A stretch of DNA of 43,693 nucleotides, from contig NZ_JAFBBE010000026.1 in NCBI RefSeq assembly GCF_016907015.1, positions 1-43,693 of the forward strand, written 5' to 3'. The translations under genes and the position numbers were made by a program. This stretch comes from Oceanisphaera litoralis (GTDB taxonomy: Bacteria; Pseudomonadota; Gammaproteobacteria; Enterobacterales; Aeromonadaceae). A model generated the notes under the pieces. It was not told the DNA's origin. It saw only the letters and a list, made by a program, of their open reading frames with translations, and ran no database searches. Shown here in pieces: positions 7,674 through 16,049 of the stretch; position 1 is the stretch's first letter; each line of letters starts with the position of its first letter.

Positions 7674-8321
7674 CTACTGTGGCTCATCGGCGCTAAATAC
7701 CAGAGCCCCATAATAACCGATGGCGGTGCCCTTGCCGTTATCGGCGTCGGTCATGATGGCCACGGCGTCGATATGGCGAAAGTCCTTGCCGAACAGTCGC
7801 CGCAGATCCGCCTTCAGGTTACGCTTTTCACTCACCCAGCCGCCGCCGTCCTGCCGGTGACGCAGCGCCAGCATCATCGCCTTGTCGCCGGCAAAGGGAT
7901 TGGGCCAGCGCCGCCCGGCTGCGCTCTGCTGCGACCAGACGTAACTGATGGCCTTGCTGCTCAGCCGGGTCCAACCGTCGCGCACCACCACATAGACCCG
8001 CACCGCAAAGTCGTCTCCGCGTTTGGCGCGTTCGTCGGCCACCGCCGGAAACCGCTCCACCCGCCAGCGCCAGCTGAGCCAGGGCGTGGCATCCAGATCG
8101 ATGCGTCGTTCGTAGAAGAGGCCGGATGCCGCCGCCCGGCTTTGCGCCCGCAGCACCGGCTGTTGCAACTGGGGGTCATACACCAGCCGGTACTCGGTAT
8201 GGCCGACAAAGCTTTTGGCTTTCCATTTCATTATTTGCGCCGGGGTAAACGTCAGCGCCCGGGCCGACGCCGTAGCCAGCCAGGCTCCCAGCAACACAAT
8301 AGCGAGCAGACGAGACGACAT
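7674..8321 (-). CDS. DUF3047 family secreted protein
   Basis: The protein has 215 aa. The Sec signal peptide (residues 1-22) ends near SARA. The mature part has LSWRWRVERFP, DDFAVRVYVV and VAIMTDADNGKGTAIGYYGAL, typical of DUF3047, which looks like a beta-rich periplasmic domain of unknown function. No lipobox is present. It lies 38 bp downstream of the DUF1294 gene in the same minus-strand run. Confidence 0.85.
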   Translation of the reverse strand: MSSRLLAIVLLGAWLATASARALTFTPAQIMKWKAKSFVGHTEYRLVYDPQLQQPVLRAQSRAAASGLFYERRIDLDATPWLSWRWRVERFPAVADERAKRGDDFAVRVYVVVRDGWTRLSSKAISYVWSQQSAAGRRWPNPFAGDKAMMLALRHRQDGGGWVSEKRNLKADLRRLFGKDFRHIDAVAIMTDADNGKGTAIGYYGALVFSADEPQ

Positions 8322-8360
8322 GGCGGTTTCCGGTAATAACGTATTCAGCCAGTATAGGCA

Positions 8361-8645
8361 TTAACCCCAGCGTCCCCACCACAACGCCACCGGCACCATC
8401 AGGTTGGTCAGTACCGTCAGCCAGAACAGCAGCCGGAACGAGGGCTTGCGCGACTTGTGCCGCAGCAGATGTTGCCCCAGCCAGGCGCCCGGCCAGCCGC
8501 CCAGCAGGGCCAGCATGTGCAGGGTACGCTCGCGAATGCGCCAGTTGCCCTTGATGGCGGCGCGCTTGTCCCACCAGTACACACCAAAGGTGATCAGGCT
8601 GAGCACCAGGTACCACAACATCAGCCCGGCGTAGACCCGAATCAT
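8361..8645 (-). CDS. DUF1294 small membrane protein
   Basis: The protein has 94 aa. Two or three hydrophobic helices surround the conserved core YWWDKRAAIKGNWRIRE and GGWPGAWLGQHLLRHKS, typical of DUF1294 proteins. The start ATG (8643-8645) overlaps the stop of the ABC exporter gene in an ATGA arrangement, implying translational coupling; a longer frame beginning inside the ABC gene is rejected for that reason. The function is unknown. Confidence 0.85.
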   Translation of the reverse strand: MIRVYAGLMLWYLVLSLITFGVYWWDKRAAIKGNWRIRERTLHMLALLGGWPGAWLGQHLLRHKSRKPSFRLLFWLTVLTNLMVPVALWWGRWG

Positions 8646-10441
8646 GTTTTTTGCTCCTGCTCCCGCTGTTGCTGCTGCAACTGCCACAACCGGGCATAGC
8701 GGCCATGGGCAGCCAACAGTTCATGATGGCTGCCCTGCTCGACAATGCGGCCCTGGTCCATCACCAGAATATGGTCCGCATCTACCACAGTAGACAGGCG
8801 GTGGGCAATCACCAGGCTGGTCTGGCCGCGGGAGACCTCGCGAATGGCCTGCAGTATGCTCTGCTCCGAGCGGCTGTCGAGGGACGAGGTCGCCTCGTCG
8901 AACACCAGTATCGGCGGCCGCTTTAGAATGGTGCGGGCGATGGCCACCCGCTGCTTTTCGCCGCCGCTGAGCTTGAGGCCACGCTCGCCCACCAGGGTAT
9001 TGTGCCCGTCCGGCAGCCGGGCGATAAAGTCGTCCAGATGCGCCAGCCGAATGGCTTGCTGCACCTCCTCTTCGCCGGCATCGATGCGCCCGTAACGGAT
9101 GTTGTCGTAGATGGAGGCGTTAAACAGCACCGTATCCTGCGGCACTATGCCGATGGCCCGGCGCAACGAGTCCTGGCTGACGGTACGAATATCCTGGCCG
9201 TCGATCAGCACGGCGCCCGCATCCACCTCGTAAAAGCGGAACAGCAGCTTGACCAGGGTCGACTTGCCCGCACCACTGGCACCCACCACCGCCACTTTTT
9301 GCCGGGGCCGTACGCTGAAGCTGACCCGATCCAGAATGGGCCTGTCCGGGCCATAACCGAAGCTGACCTCGCGAAATTCAATCTCGCCCCGGCTGATGGC
9401 GAGCGCCGGGGCATCGGGGGCATCCTTGATGGCCGGCGTCCGGCGCAGCAGATCGAACATGCGCTCCACATTGGCCATGGAGCCCTTCATTTCCCGATAC
9501 ACGAAACCGAGAAAGTTCAACGGCATGAACAGCTGCATCATGAAAGCGTTTATCAGCACGAAATCACCCAGGGTCATGGTGCCGGCCACCACATTGCGTC
9601 CGGCCAGCACCATCATCACCGTCATCGCCAGGGCGATGATCAGCGCCTGACCGCCGTTGAGCGCAAACAGCGTCAGCCGGTTCTTGCGCCGGGCCTGCTC
9701 CCATTGGGCCAGATCCTGGTCGTAGCGATCGGCTTCAAAGCGCTCGTTGGTGAAGTACTTCACCGTCTCGAAGTTGAGCAGGCTGTCCACCGCCCGGGAA
9801 TTGCTCTGGGAGTCGGCCTGATTGGCGGCCCGCACATAGCCGGTGCGCCAGTCGGTGGCCAGCACCGACCAGGCCACATACAACACCACCGCCACCAGGG
9901 TGGTGAGCGCAAACCACATCGAATAGTTGACCAGCAGCACCCCTACCACCAGGGCGATCTCGAACAGGGTCGGCACTATGTTGAACACCATGAAGCGCAG
10001 CAGAAAGCTGACCCCCGACACGCCTCTCTCTATGTCCCGCGACAGGCCGCCGGTGCTGCGATTGAGATGAAAGCCCAGCTCCAGCCGGTGCAGGTGATTG
10101 AACACCGCCAGCCCGATGCGGCGCATGGCCCGCTCCGTGACCCGGCCAAACAGGGTGTCGCGAATTTCACCGAACAGCACGTTGGCAAAACGCACGGACC
10201 CGTAGGCCAGCAGCAGCCCCAGCGGTAACGCCAGTACCGTGTTTTCACCGGTGTCCATGGCATCGACGATGTGTTTGAGAATAAAGGGCAGACCCACGCT
10301 GGCCACCTTGGCCGCCACCAGACACCCCAGCGCCAGCATGATACGGCCGCGATATTCGAGCAGATAGGGCAGCAGGGTACGCAATGTCTGCCAGTTGAAG
10401 GAGGCGTCTTCCGCCTCGGGATGATAGGAACCGTGTCGCAT
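8642..10441 (-). CDS. ATM1-type ABC exporter (fused permease and ATPase)
   Basis: The protein has 599 aa. Residues about 25-320 form a six-helix ABC exporter domain containing NFETVKYFTNE (about 223-233), a segment typical of the ATM1/HMT1 subfamily. The ATPase domain has Walker A GASGAGKST (387-395), signature LSGGEKQR and Walker B ILVFDEATSSLD. ATM1-type exporters act as inner-membrane homodimers and move glutathione-linked or metal-related compounds; the substrate here is inferred from the subfamily only. It is the first gene of a likely operon with DUF1294. Confidence 0.92.
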   Translation of the reverse strand: MRHGSYHPEAEDASFNWQTLRTLLPYLLEYRGRIMLALGCLVAAKVASVGLPFILKHIVDAMDTGENTVLALPLGLLLAYGSVRFANVLFGEIRDTLFGRVTERAMRRIGLAVFNHLHRLELGFHLNRSTGGLSRDIERGVSGVSFLLRFMVFNIVPTLFEIALVVGVLLVNYSMWFALTTLVAVVLYVAWSVLATDWRTGYVRAANQADSQSNSRAVDSLLNFETVKYFTNERFEADRYDQDLAQWEQARRKNRLTLFALNGGQALIIALAMTVMMVLAGRNVVAGTMTLGDFVLINAFMMQLFMPLNFLGFVYREMKGSMANVERMFDLLRRTPAIKDAPDAPALAISRGEIEFREVSFGYGPDRPILDRVSFSVRPRQKVAVVGASGAGKSTLVKLLFRFYEVDAGAVLIDGQDIRTVSQDSLRRAIGIVPQDTVLFNASIYDNIRYGRIDAGEEEVQQAIRLAHLDDFIARLPDGHNTLVGERGLKLSGGEKQRVAIARTILKRPPILVFDEATSSLDSRSEQSILQAIREVSRGQTSLVIAHRLSTVVDADHILVMDQGRIVEQGSHHELLAAHGRYARLWQLQQQQREQEQKT

Positions 10442-10542
10442 GAGCCGGCCTGTGCAGAGGGAACGGGAATAGGTTCATCATACCCCCTGCCGCACCCTGT
10501 GGATAACCGCAAAGGCCCGCTATTTCGCCAGCCGCGGCCCGG

Positions 10543-11193
10543 TCAGCATTCGGTATGGCACCGGTAAGCCGTCGCCGTCCGGGCCTGGCGCATCAGGCCG
10601 CCGGCGGTAAGGGCCAGGACCGGGCGCATCGGCACCCCGGCGTCGGCCAGCACCCGGGCCACCCAGGTATTGCAGGTGTTGAATAGGTGATAGCGGCCCT
10701 CGGCCCGGTAAAAGGCGCTATTACCGTACCGGCCCCGGCCGGCGTAGACGAGGCCGCCGTCATCGTGGCGCCGGAAGGAAGCCGACACCCGATCCAGCAG
10801 CAGCGCCATGCCCCGCTCGGAAACGGTCATTGCCAGCACCTCGTCGTGCCGGAAGTAGTGCGCCGGAGACCTTGGCAGGGCCACCAGGTGGATCACGCTC
10901 GCGGAAGGCCAGAGCAGGGCCCTGAGCACCAGACCGGCGTCGATCTCCTCCGCCTGGTAGAAAGCCTGGTCGCCCCAGCCCACTTCATAAAACCGGGCAC
11001 CGGCAAAGTCTCGTCCTATCTCCGTCAGCCGAGCCTCCAGCGCGGCCGCAGGCAGCACCACCCCGGTATGCCAGCCATGGTTGACCAGATAGAGGGTTCG
11101 CTCCTCCGCCGGAGAGCCGGGCAGGTAACGCCACTCCCCGCCGCCGCAACCGGCGCCGAGCAGACTCAGCAGCAGGAGCAACCAGAACTTCAA
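10543..11193 (-). CDS. DUF2459 lipoprotein-like protein (TTG start)
   Basis: The protein has 216 aa from a TTG at 11193. GGGAG lies 6 nt upstream of that codon, and the resulting N-terminus (M)KFWLLLLLSLLGAGC is a good signal peptide with an imperfect lipobox. An ATG-initiated longer form would overlap the DoxX gene and bury the signal peptide. The body has TLYLVNHGWHTGVVL, EVGWGDQAFY and FNTCNTWVARVL, characteristic of DUF2459. The His, Asp and Cys positions in these motifs suggest a papain-like hydrolase fold, but the function is not established. Confidence 0.8.
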   Translation of the reverse strand: MKFWLLLLLSLLGAGCGGGEWRYLPGSPAEERTLYLVNHGWHTGVVLPAAALEARLTEIGRDFAGARFYEVGWGDQAFYQAEEIDAGLVLRALLWPSASVIHLVALPRSPAHYFRHDEVLAMTVSERGMALLLDRVSASFRRHDDGGLVYAGRGRYGNSAFYRAEGRYHLFNTCNTWVARVLADAGVPMRPVLALTAGGLMRQARTATAYRCHTEC

Positions 11194-11251
11194 GCACGGC
11201 TCCCGCACCCTGGGCTTGTCCTTGAGAGCCGTTGCTACAAGGTCAAAACCC

Positions 11252-11647
11252 TCAGCGCCGGCCCGAGCGCAGACAGTCGAGGCTCCAGCTGCCACCGCCG
11301 GCGAAGACAAGGTAGAAGAAGGTGAAACAGAACATGATGGCCAGCTCCCCGCCGTTGTTCAGTGGCCAGAAATCCTGCGGGGCATGGGCAATGAAGTAGG
11401 CGAAGGCCATCTGCCCCGAGAGCACGAAGGCGACGGGCCGGGTGAACAGGCCAAGCAGCAGCAGGGCGCCGCCGAACAGCTCGAGCACACCGGCCGCGCC
11501 GACAAGCGTGAACAGATCGAACTCGCCCCGCTGGGGAGCGGGAAAACCGAGCAGCTTCTGTCCGCCGTGCTGCATAAACAGAAAGGCGGACACCATGCGC
11601 ACCACACTCAGCACCCGGGGGCGCCATGCATTAAAGAAGGTTTCCAT
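11252..11647 (-). CDS. DoxX family membrane protein
   Basis: The protein has 131 aa with four predicted membrane helices. The first holds FLFMQHGGQKLLGF, and later ones hold GAAGVLELFGGALLLLGL and FAYFIAHAPQDFWPLNNGGE, the usual DoxX pattern. The second of two in-frame ATGs is chosen because GGAG lies 6 nt before it; the earlier ATG (11659) overlaps that SD. The DoxX/SURF4 family has been linked to redox stress in other bacteria, and the role here is unknown. It is separated by 58 bp from the DUF2459 gene. Confidence 0.88.
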   Translation of the reverse strand: METFFNAWRPRVLSVVRMVSAFLFMQHGGQKLLGFPAPQRGEFDLFTLVGAAGVLELFGGALLLLGLFTRPVAFVLSGQMAFAYFIAHAPQDFWPLNNGGELAIMFCFTFFYLVFAGGGSWSLDCLRSGRR

Positions 11648-11807
11648 CTTTTTCTCCATTTTGTGTTGTTATCAATATTGAATGTAGGCCAGTCTTCGCC
11701 ATACGGCAGCCAGCGGTGACACCGCTACCAAAGTCGCTCGGGGCCGTTTCCGGGCGGGCGCTTTCCTGCCCCGGCCGGCAATGGCCGGCAAAAAGTGCCT
11801 CTTGCAA

Positions 11808-11873
11808 GGTAAAGGTAAAGGTAAAGGTAAAGGTAAAGGTAAAGGTAAAGGTAAAGGTAAAGGTAAAGGTGAA
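11808..11873. repeat. Hexanucleotide tandem repeat (GGTAAA)10 plus one variant unit
   Basis: Ten perfect GGTAAA units run from 11808 to 11867, followed by GGTGAA (11868-11873). The tract lies between the divergent doxX-like and zntB-like genes, 65 bp upstream of the zntB start. Long perfect short-unit tracts commonly change copy number by slippage. A hexamer would alter spacing in steps of 6 bp. The rest of 11648-11938 holds no gene that I can support. Confidence 0.97.
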
Positions 11874-11938
11874 GCTCCGGCTGAGACTGTTAATGCTTTG
11901 GTGTAAGCTGGTCACCCTGGCTGCAGAGGAGGAATACG

Positions 11939-12904
11939 ATGGAGCAAGTACCGGTTAACAGTATTTATCGCCTGGTGCTGGACGGCGCCGGAGGCATGCA
12001 GCCGCTGGCGGCGGGAGCCACGCTGCCCGCCGGTCGGCCCGCCTGGCTGCACCTGGACTACGGGGATCCCGAAGCCGCCCGCTGGCTGACGCACACTCCC
12101 TTGCTGAACGACACTGCCCGCGAGGCCTTGCTCGGCCAGAGCAGCCGGCCCAAGCTGGTGCGCCACGGCGACAACCTGCTGCTGATACTGCGCGGTATCA
12201 ACCACAACAAGCACGACCGGCCGGAAGAAATGGTGGCGCTGCGTATCTTCATCAGCCCCCAGCTTATCCTCAGCAGCCGACGCCGCCCGATTTTGTCGGA
12301 GCAGGACGTCTACCAGCAATTGGTGGAACAGGGCGGCCCCGTCAATCCGGGCGACTGGCTGGTGGAAATCTGCGATGCTCTCACCGACAGGGCCGGCGAG
12401 TTTGTGGAGGCACTGCACGATCAGATACTGGAGCTGGAAGAAGCGGTGCTGGAAAACGAAATGCCCGCCACCGGTCGGCTGGGCCGAATCCGCAAGCAGC
12501 TGATCATGATCCGTCGTTATCTGTCTCCCCAGCGGGATCTGGTGGCCCGGCTGGCCAGCGAGAAAATCGGCTGGCTGGACGACGACGACCGCCGCCGTTT
12601 GCTGGATATCGCCGACCGGCTGCGTCGCTGGCTGGACGATCTGGACGCAGGCGTGGCCCGTACCGCCGTGCTGGCAGACGAAATCAACAACATCATGACC
12701 GAAGCCACCAACCGCCGCGCCTATCAGATGTCGATCATGGCGCTGTTGTTTCTACCCGCCAGCTTTCTCACCGGCCTGTTCGGCATCAACCTGGGCGGCA
12801 TGCCCGGTGCCGACAATCCGCTCGCCTTCTGGATCTTCTGTCTGTTGCTGCTGGTGCTGGGCACAGGATTGGGCTTTTGGTTGAGACGAAACCGCTGGTG
12901 GTAA
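11939..12904 (+). CDS. zntB: ZntB/CorA-family metal ion transporter
   Basis: The protein has 321 aa. A large N-terminal cytoplasmic domain (about 1-255) is followed by two C-terminal membrane helices with the loop motif GINLGGMPG at about 284-292, the GxN selectivity signature in its ZntB form. CorA/ZntB proteins form pentameric channels or transporters in the inner membrane; ZntB is tied to zinc. GAGGAGG (11926-11932) lies 6 nt before the ATG. The hexamer repeat sits just upstream and a bidirectional terminator follows. Zinc rather than magnesium is inferred from the loop motif. Confidence 0.85.
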   Translation: MEQVPVNSIYRLVLDGAGGMQPLAAGATLPAGRPAWLHLDYGDPEAARWLTHTPLLNDTAREALLGQSSRPKLVRHGDNLLLILRGINHNKHDRPEEMVALRIFISPQLILSSRRRPILSEQDVYQQLVEQGGPVNPGDWLVEICDALTDRAGEFVEALHDQILELEEAVLENEMPATGRLGRIRKQLIMIRRYLSPQRDLVARLASEKIGWLDDDDRRRLLDIADRLRRWLDDLDAGVARTAVLADEINNIMTEATNRRAYQMSIMALLFLPASFLTGLFGINLGGMPGADNPLAFWIFCLLLLVLGTGLGFWLRRNRWW

Positions 12905-12921
12905 CCCCACGCCTGATACCT

Positions 12922-12954
12922 AAAAAAGGCCCCGCTATTTAGCAGGGCCTTTTT
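12922..12954. terminator. Bidirectional terminator between zntB and the envelope operon
   Basis: GGCCC and GGGCC arms (12928-12932, 12945-12949) with an inner GCT/AGC pairing are flanked by A6 and T5. It serves convergent genes on both strands. Confidence 0.88.
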
Positions 12955-12989
12955 ATCAGTACCAATTTCTTTGTTAAATTTTCAGACGA

Positions 12990-14339
12990 CTACGCACCCT
13001 GCCTCAGTACCTGACCATGATCCAGCGCATTTTGATATTTCTTCATAGCCGTATTCACTTTTTTCAGATATCTGCGGGTTTCCTCATAAGGGAGCTCTTT
13101 CAGTAATCGCGCATACACTTCATCCGGACTCAGTGAGTTGATCACCTGAGCTGCGGCCTTGATTCTCTTCTTGCCCTGGGGATGAAATACCGAGGCAACA
13201 TTGCCGGAACCGGTATTGTAAGCAGCAATCATGCAGTAAAGCCTGCTTTCTTCATTGGTAATTTGACTCAGATAACGTGAATTCAAAATATGAAGATAAG
13301 CCGTGCCAAATTTAATATTTTCCTCTGCATTCAGCAAAATATCTACCGCCGGGGCCCGACCGCTCTTATTCAGCAACTTATTGACATCGACTCCGGCACT
13401 GCTCGGTACTATTTGCATCAGGCCAAAGGCTGGAATATGCGAACGAGCCAAGGGGTTAAACGCCGATTCGGTCTGTGTTATGGCGTAAACCAATGCAGGC
13501 TCCAGGCCATATTTCTTGGCAGAAACCGCTATGGGTTGCACATAGTGAACTGCCCGTTTAAGCATGGTATCTTCAGGCAATGCAACCACATACGTTCGAA
13601 TGCGATGCTTTTCCTTGCTCTGCTGCTTGCGCGCCTTGGCAAAGGCTTCACTAATCGCTTTCTGATTCTTGTTGAGTTCATCTGAGCGTGGCGATGACGT
13701 AGTTTGACCCTGACTTTCCTTCAACACCTGCTGCTGCACGACAGCTTCGGATGCCGCAGAAAGAGGCAAGGGAACAACTTCAACGCGGGCGTTTTTCGCC
13801 AAGGTAGCAGAGGCAGCGCTCGAGCCAGCTCCGCCTTCTTCCGAAACCGAGCCCAACAATTCTCCCAAAACCGAGCCCAACAACGAACGAGTATCATTAT
13901 TGCCAGACTGCGCCATGACAGGATCGTCAGCCAAGGCCGTTTTTACTGTTCGGCGGGCTAGTTTGCCCAACTCATGTTCTATATCTATCTCAGCCGGACT
14001 ATCCTGCTTCTCTAGCACAGAAACACGAATTTGGTTGTTATCATAATCAATGACGACTTTTTTCGACAGATCATCTGAATAACTAACATAGTTGGTGGCA
14101 TCAGACAGCTCGGGAATACCCCAGCGACGCACAATATCGAGGCGATAATTATTATATCGCTCAAGGTATTCAGAACGATACTTGCTATAAGCATCAAGCC
14201 GCTTTTCGCGCCATATTTCGTAGGCTGTTTTGCCCGCCTTCTCAGTAGCGTTCATGTCTGTAATAACTTCGGATGAGGCCACGACATTACTCATAACCAA
14301 TCCGAGTGTGACGAACATGCTAATAAACAAAATATGCAT
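12990..14339 (-). CDS. MltC-like periplasmic lytic murein transglycosylase
   Basis: The protein has 449 aa from the ATG at 14339; AGGG lies 6 nt upstream, a better spacing than for the ATG at 14342. A Sec signal peptide (about 1-24) has no lipobox Cys, unlike E. coli MltC. Residues about 40-150 resemble the MltC N-terminal domain (DUF3393). A low-complexity linker rich in Ser, Ala and Gln spans about 150-250. The SLT domain follows, with the catalytic Glu in ITQTESAFNP, then AFGLMQIVPSSAG, AAYNTGSGNV and a C-terminal RRYLKKVNTAM that match MltC. The expected reaction is cleavage of the MurNAc-GlcNAc bond to 1,6-anhydro ends. It is the last gene of the envelope operon, 37 bp after the LPP20 gene. 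The N-terminal half has diverged far more than the catalytic half. Confidence 0.88.
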   Translation of the reverse strand: MHILFISMFVTLGLVMSNVVASSEVITDMNATEKAGKTAYEIWREKRLDAYSKYRSEYLERYNNYRLDIVRRWGIPELSDATNYVSYSDDLSKKVVIDYDNNQIRVSVLEKQDSPAEIDIEHELGKLARRTVKTALADDPVMAQSGNNDTRSLLGSVLGELLGSVSEEGGAGSSAASATLAKNARVEVVPLPLSAASEAVVQQQVLKESQGQTTSSPRSDELNKNQKAISEAFAKARKQQSKEKHRIRTYVVALPEDTMLKRAVHYVQPIAVSAKKYGLEPALVYAITQTESAFNPLARSHIPAFGLMQIVPSSAGVDVNKLLNKSGRAPAVDILLNAEENIKFGTAYLHILNSRYLSQITNEESRLYCMIAAYNTGSGNVASVFHPQGKKRIKAAAQVINSLSPDEVYARLLKELPYEETRRYLKKVNTAMKKYQNALDHGQVLRQGA

Positions 14340-14376
14340 CATTAACCCTGTTGAAGCGGACAAAAAGCCCCGAATG

Positions 14377-14967
14377 TTATTGTGTCAAGCGCTGCCGAGT
14401 TTGCTCGAGAGAGGAATTACCCTCCTCCTTGAGAAATTGCTGATACAGCCCAGGTGTTTCGGTATCCATGGCATTTTCGAACAACTCTCTAACGTTCGCA
14501 TCGTAGGCACCTTTGGTTAGCCCTACCAGCACATACATGCCACCACTTGGACTGACTTGCGAGCGAAGAATCCGGCTATCACTCATGCTCATGGCCGCCA
14601 GCGCCGAGCTGATACGTTCAACTGCATCACTGGACTGGGTTTCACCATTAACCTGCTTGTCCGTCGTCAGGCGATCCAGTTTCGTTTTAACGTCACTGGA
14701 AAAAGACATCGCCAGCTGGCCGCGCGCTTCACTCGCCGCTACGTCTTTCATCAATCCTGCGCCGCCAGACATTTTTCGGGCAAATCCTGTCGCCTGCACT
14801 TCGAGCCCTTCTACCGGCTGATCGCATATCCAGCTGGGAGCATTAGTTCCAGGAACATCGGGAAAATGGCAGACGTCATAACCAAGAGGTGACTTGGCTA
14901 TCTGCTGAGTACCACAACCGGACAACAAGGTCCCAGCCAGGGCAATGGAACATAATTTAAGCTTCAT
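14377..14967 (-). CDS. LPP20-like outer-membrane lipoprotein
   Basis: The protein has 196 aa. Its type II signal peptide ends in LLSGC (Cys18), followed by Gly, which predicts the outer membrane. The body shows the LPP20 pattern: APSWICDQP, a short Gly-rich strand VQATGFARKM, a helix with Ala/Arg (DVAASEARGQLAMSF), then a C-terminal strand MYVLVGLTK. LPP20 family members include the flagellar H-ring protein FlgP and Helicobacter LPP20, but no flagellar gene is nearby. It lies between the CsgG-like lipoprotein (21 bp) and the transglycosylase (37 bp). Confidence 0.78.
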   Translation of the reverse strand: MKLKLCSIALAGTLLSGCGTQQIAKSPLGYDVCHFPDVPGTNAPSWICDQPVEGLEVQATGFARKMSGGAGLMKDVAASEARGQLAMSFSSDVKTKLDRLTTDKQVNGETQSSDAVERISSALAAMSMSDSRILRSQVSPSGGMYVLVGLTKGAYDANVRELFENAMDTETPGLYQQFLKEEGNSSLEQTRQRLTQ

Positions 14968-14988
14968 ATTTTTTCATTCCCTTGACTA

Positions 14989-16020
14989 TTATATTTTACT
15001 TAAATATTTCGGGATACAAACACCCAGTACGAGTACATTGCCAGGTTTGCATTTCGTAAACTGAAGCTCTGCAACATCCCCAACTCTCAAAGTTTCGGTG
15101 ACTGACTTTGACTTCGGCTTGACCCAGGCACCATTGACATCCAGAAGATTGGTTATAGAACCTTCACCCAGGGGAACATATTCTATTGTTTCTTTATCAG
15201 TCAGAGGGTTTATACGCTTTTCTTTTCTTTTAAATACCACCTTGGCACCATCGGCAGCTCCATGTTCTGTGCCAACTGAAATACGAATAAGTGATTTTGA
15301 ACCTTTAGGTGTGTCGCGGCGCTCCAACACATACCCCTTGGGTGCAAAATCATTGAGCAATTCATGAGAGTTGTCATCGATCGATTTTTTTACGGCATTC
15401 GATATAAGACCTGCTACTGCACCATTACTGGTCGGGCAAGAAGAGTTATTAGTCTCAGATTTTGTTTCGTGCTTACCTTGGAATTCATGGGTAGAGATGA
15501 GCTCCATCGATGGGATACGATAGGAGCGCACATAGATTTTGGCATTCCCCGTGAAGTCACAATATGCGGGGGTAGTATGTACTTTACCCTCATCATCCTG
15601 CCGACTTTCGGCTGCAGTGAAGGATGCTCCCCATGAGGTAGAAACGACTTTGGGCAGTACCGCTATCTCGGCAATCAGTGGTCCGGATGTACGATAGATG
15701 CCTGATGCCTCTGCTGCCACAATTTCTTTTTTCATCTTGGCAGCCAGTTTACGATCCACCACGGTTTTCCTCGCCTCCATGAGGTCCTGCTTCAGCATAG
15801 TGGTAACAACCTTGGCAAAACGGGCATCTGATGACTCATCGTATTCCGTGGCCAGCAGTACTATTTTTTGCTGCTCACCGAGCAAATCCTGCTTGGAAGG
15901 CGGAAACTCGGTCATCGGAATAGGGGTTATTTGATAATCATGGAGTTTTACATGATTGCTCATACAACCAGTAAGCGTAGCCAAGCAGCCGACAGCAGCC
16001 AACGTAGTAAATCGTTTCAT
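14989..16020 (-). CDS. Large outer-membrane lipoprotein with CsgG/TolB_N-like N-terminal region
   Basis: The protein has 343 aa. The start at 16020 is chosen for its upstream SD (GGGA, 7 nt) and because it yields a lipoprotein signal peptide ending in LTGC (Cys19). Residues about 50-125 (IVLLATEY, FAKVVTTMLKQDLMEARKTVVDRKLA, then SGPLIAEIAVLPKV) look like the CsgG/TolB_N/FlgT-middle fold. The C-terminal part (ISVGTEHGAADGAKVVFKRK to VGDVAELQFTKC) resembles a beta domain like FlgT-C. These matches are pattern-based and unverified. The gene lies between two LPP20-like lipoprotein genes. A LpoB-like or CsgG-like role is possible. Confidence 0.6.
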   Translation of the reverse strand: MKRFTTLAAVGCLATLTGCMSNHVKLHDYQITPIPMTEFPPSKQDLLGEQQKIVLLATEYDESSDARFAKVVTTMLKQDLMEARKTVVDRKLAAKMKKEIVAAEASGIYRTSGPLIAEIAVLPKVVSTSWGASFTAAESRQDDEGKVHTTPAYCDFTGNAKIYVRSYRIPSMELISTHEFQGKHETKSETNNSSCPTSNGAVAGLISNAVKKSIDDNSHELLNDFAPKGYVLERRDTPKGSKSLIRISVGTEHGAADGAKVVFKRKEKRINPLTDKETIEYVPLGEGSITNLLDVNGAWVKPKSKSVTETLRVGDVAELQFTKCKPGNVLVLGVCIPKYLSKI

Positions 16021-16049
16021 GCTTTCATCCCTTTTTTGTTGCATTTTTA

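Noticed and set aside
11716-11958. 80-aa frame with a (Lys-Val)n run
   Set aside because: The run is only the translated hexamer repeat; no SD or conserved sequence supports a protein.
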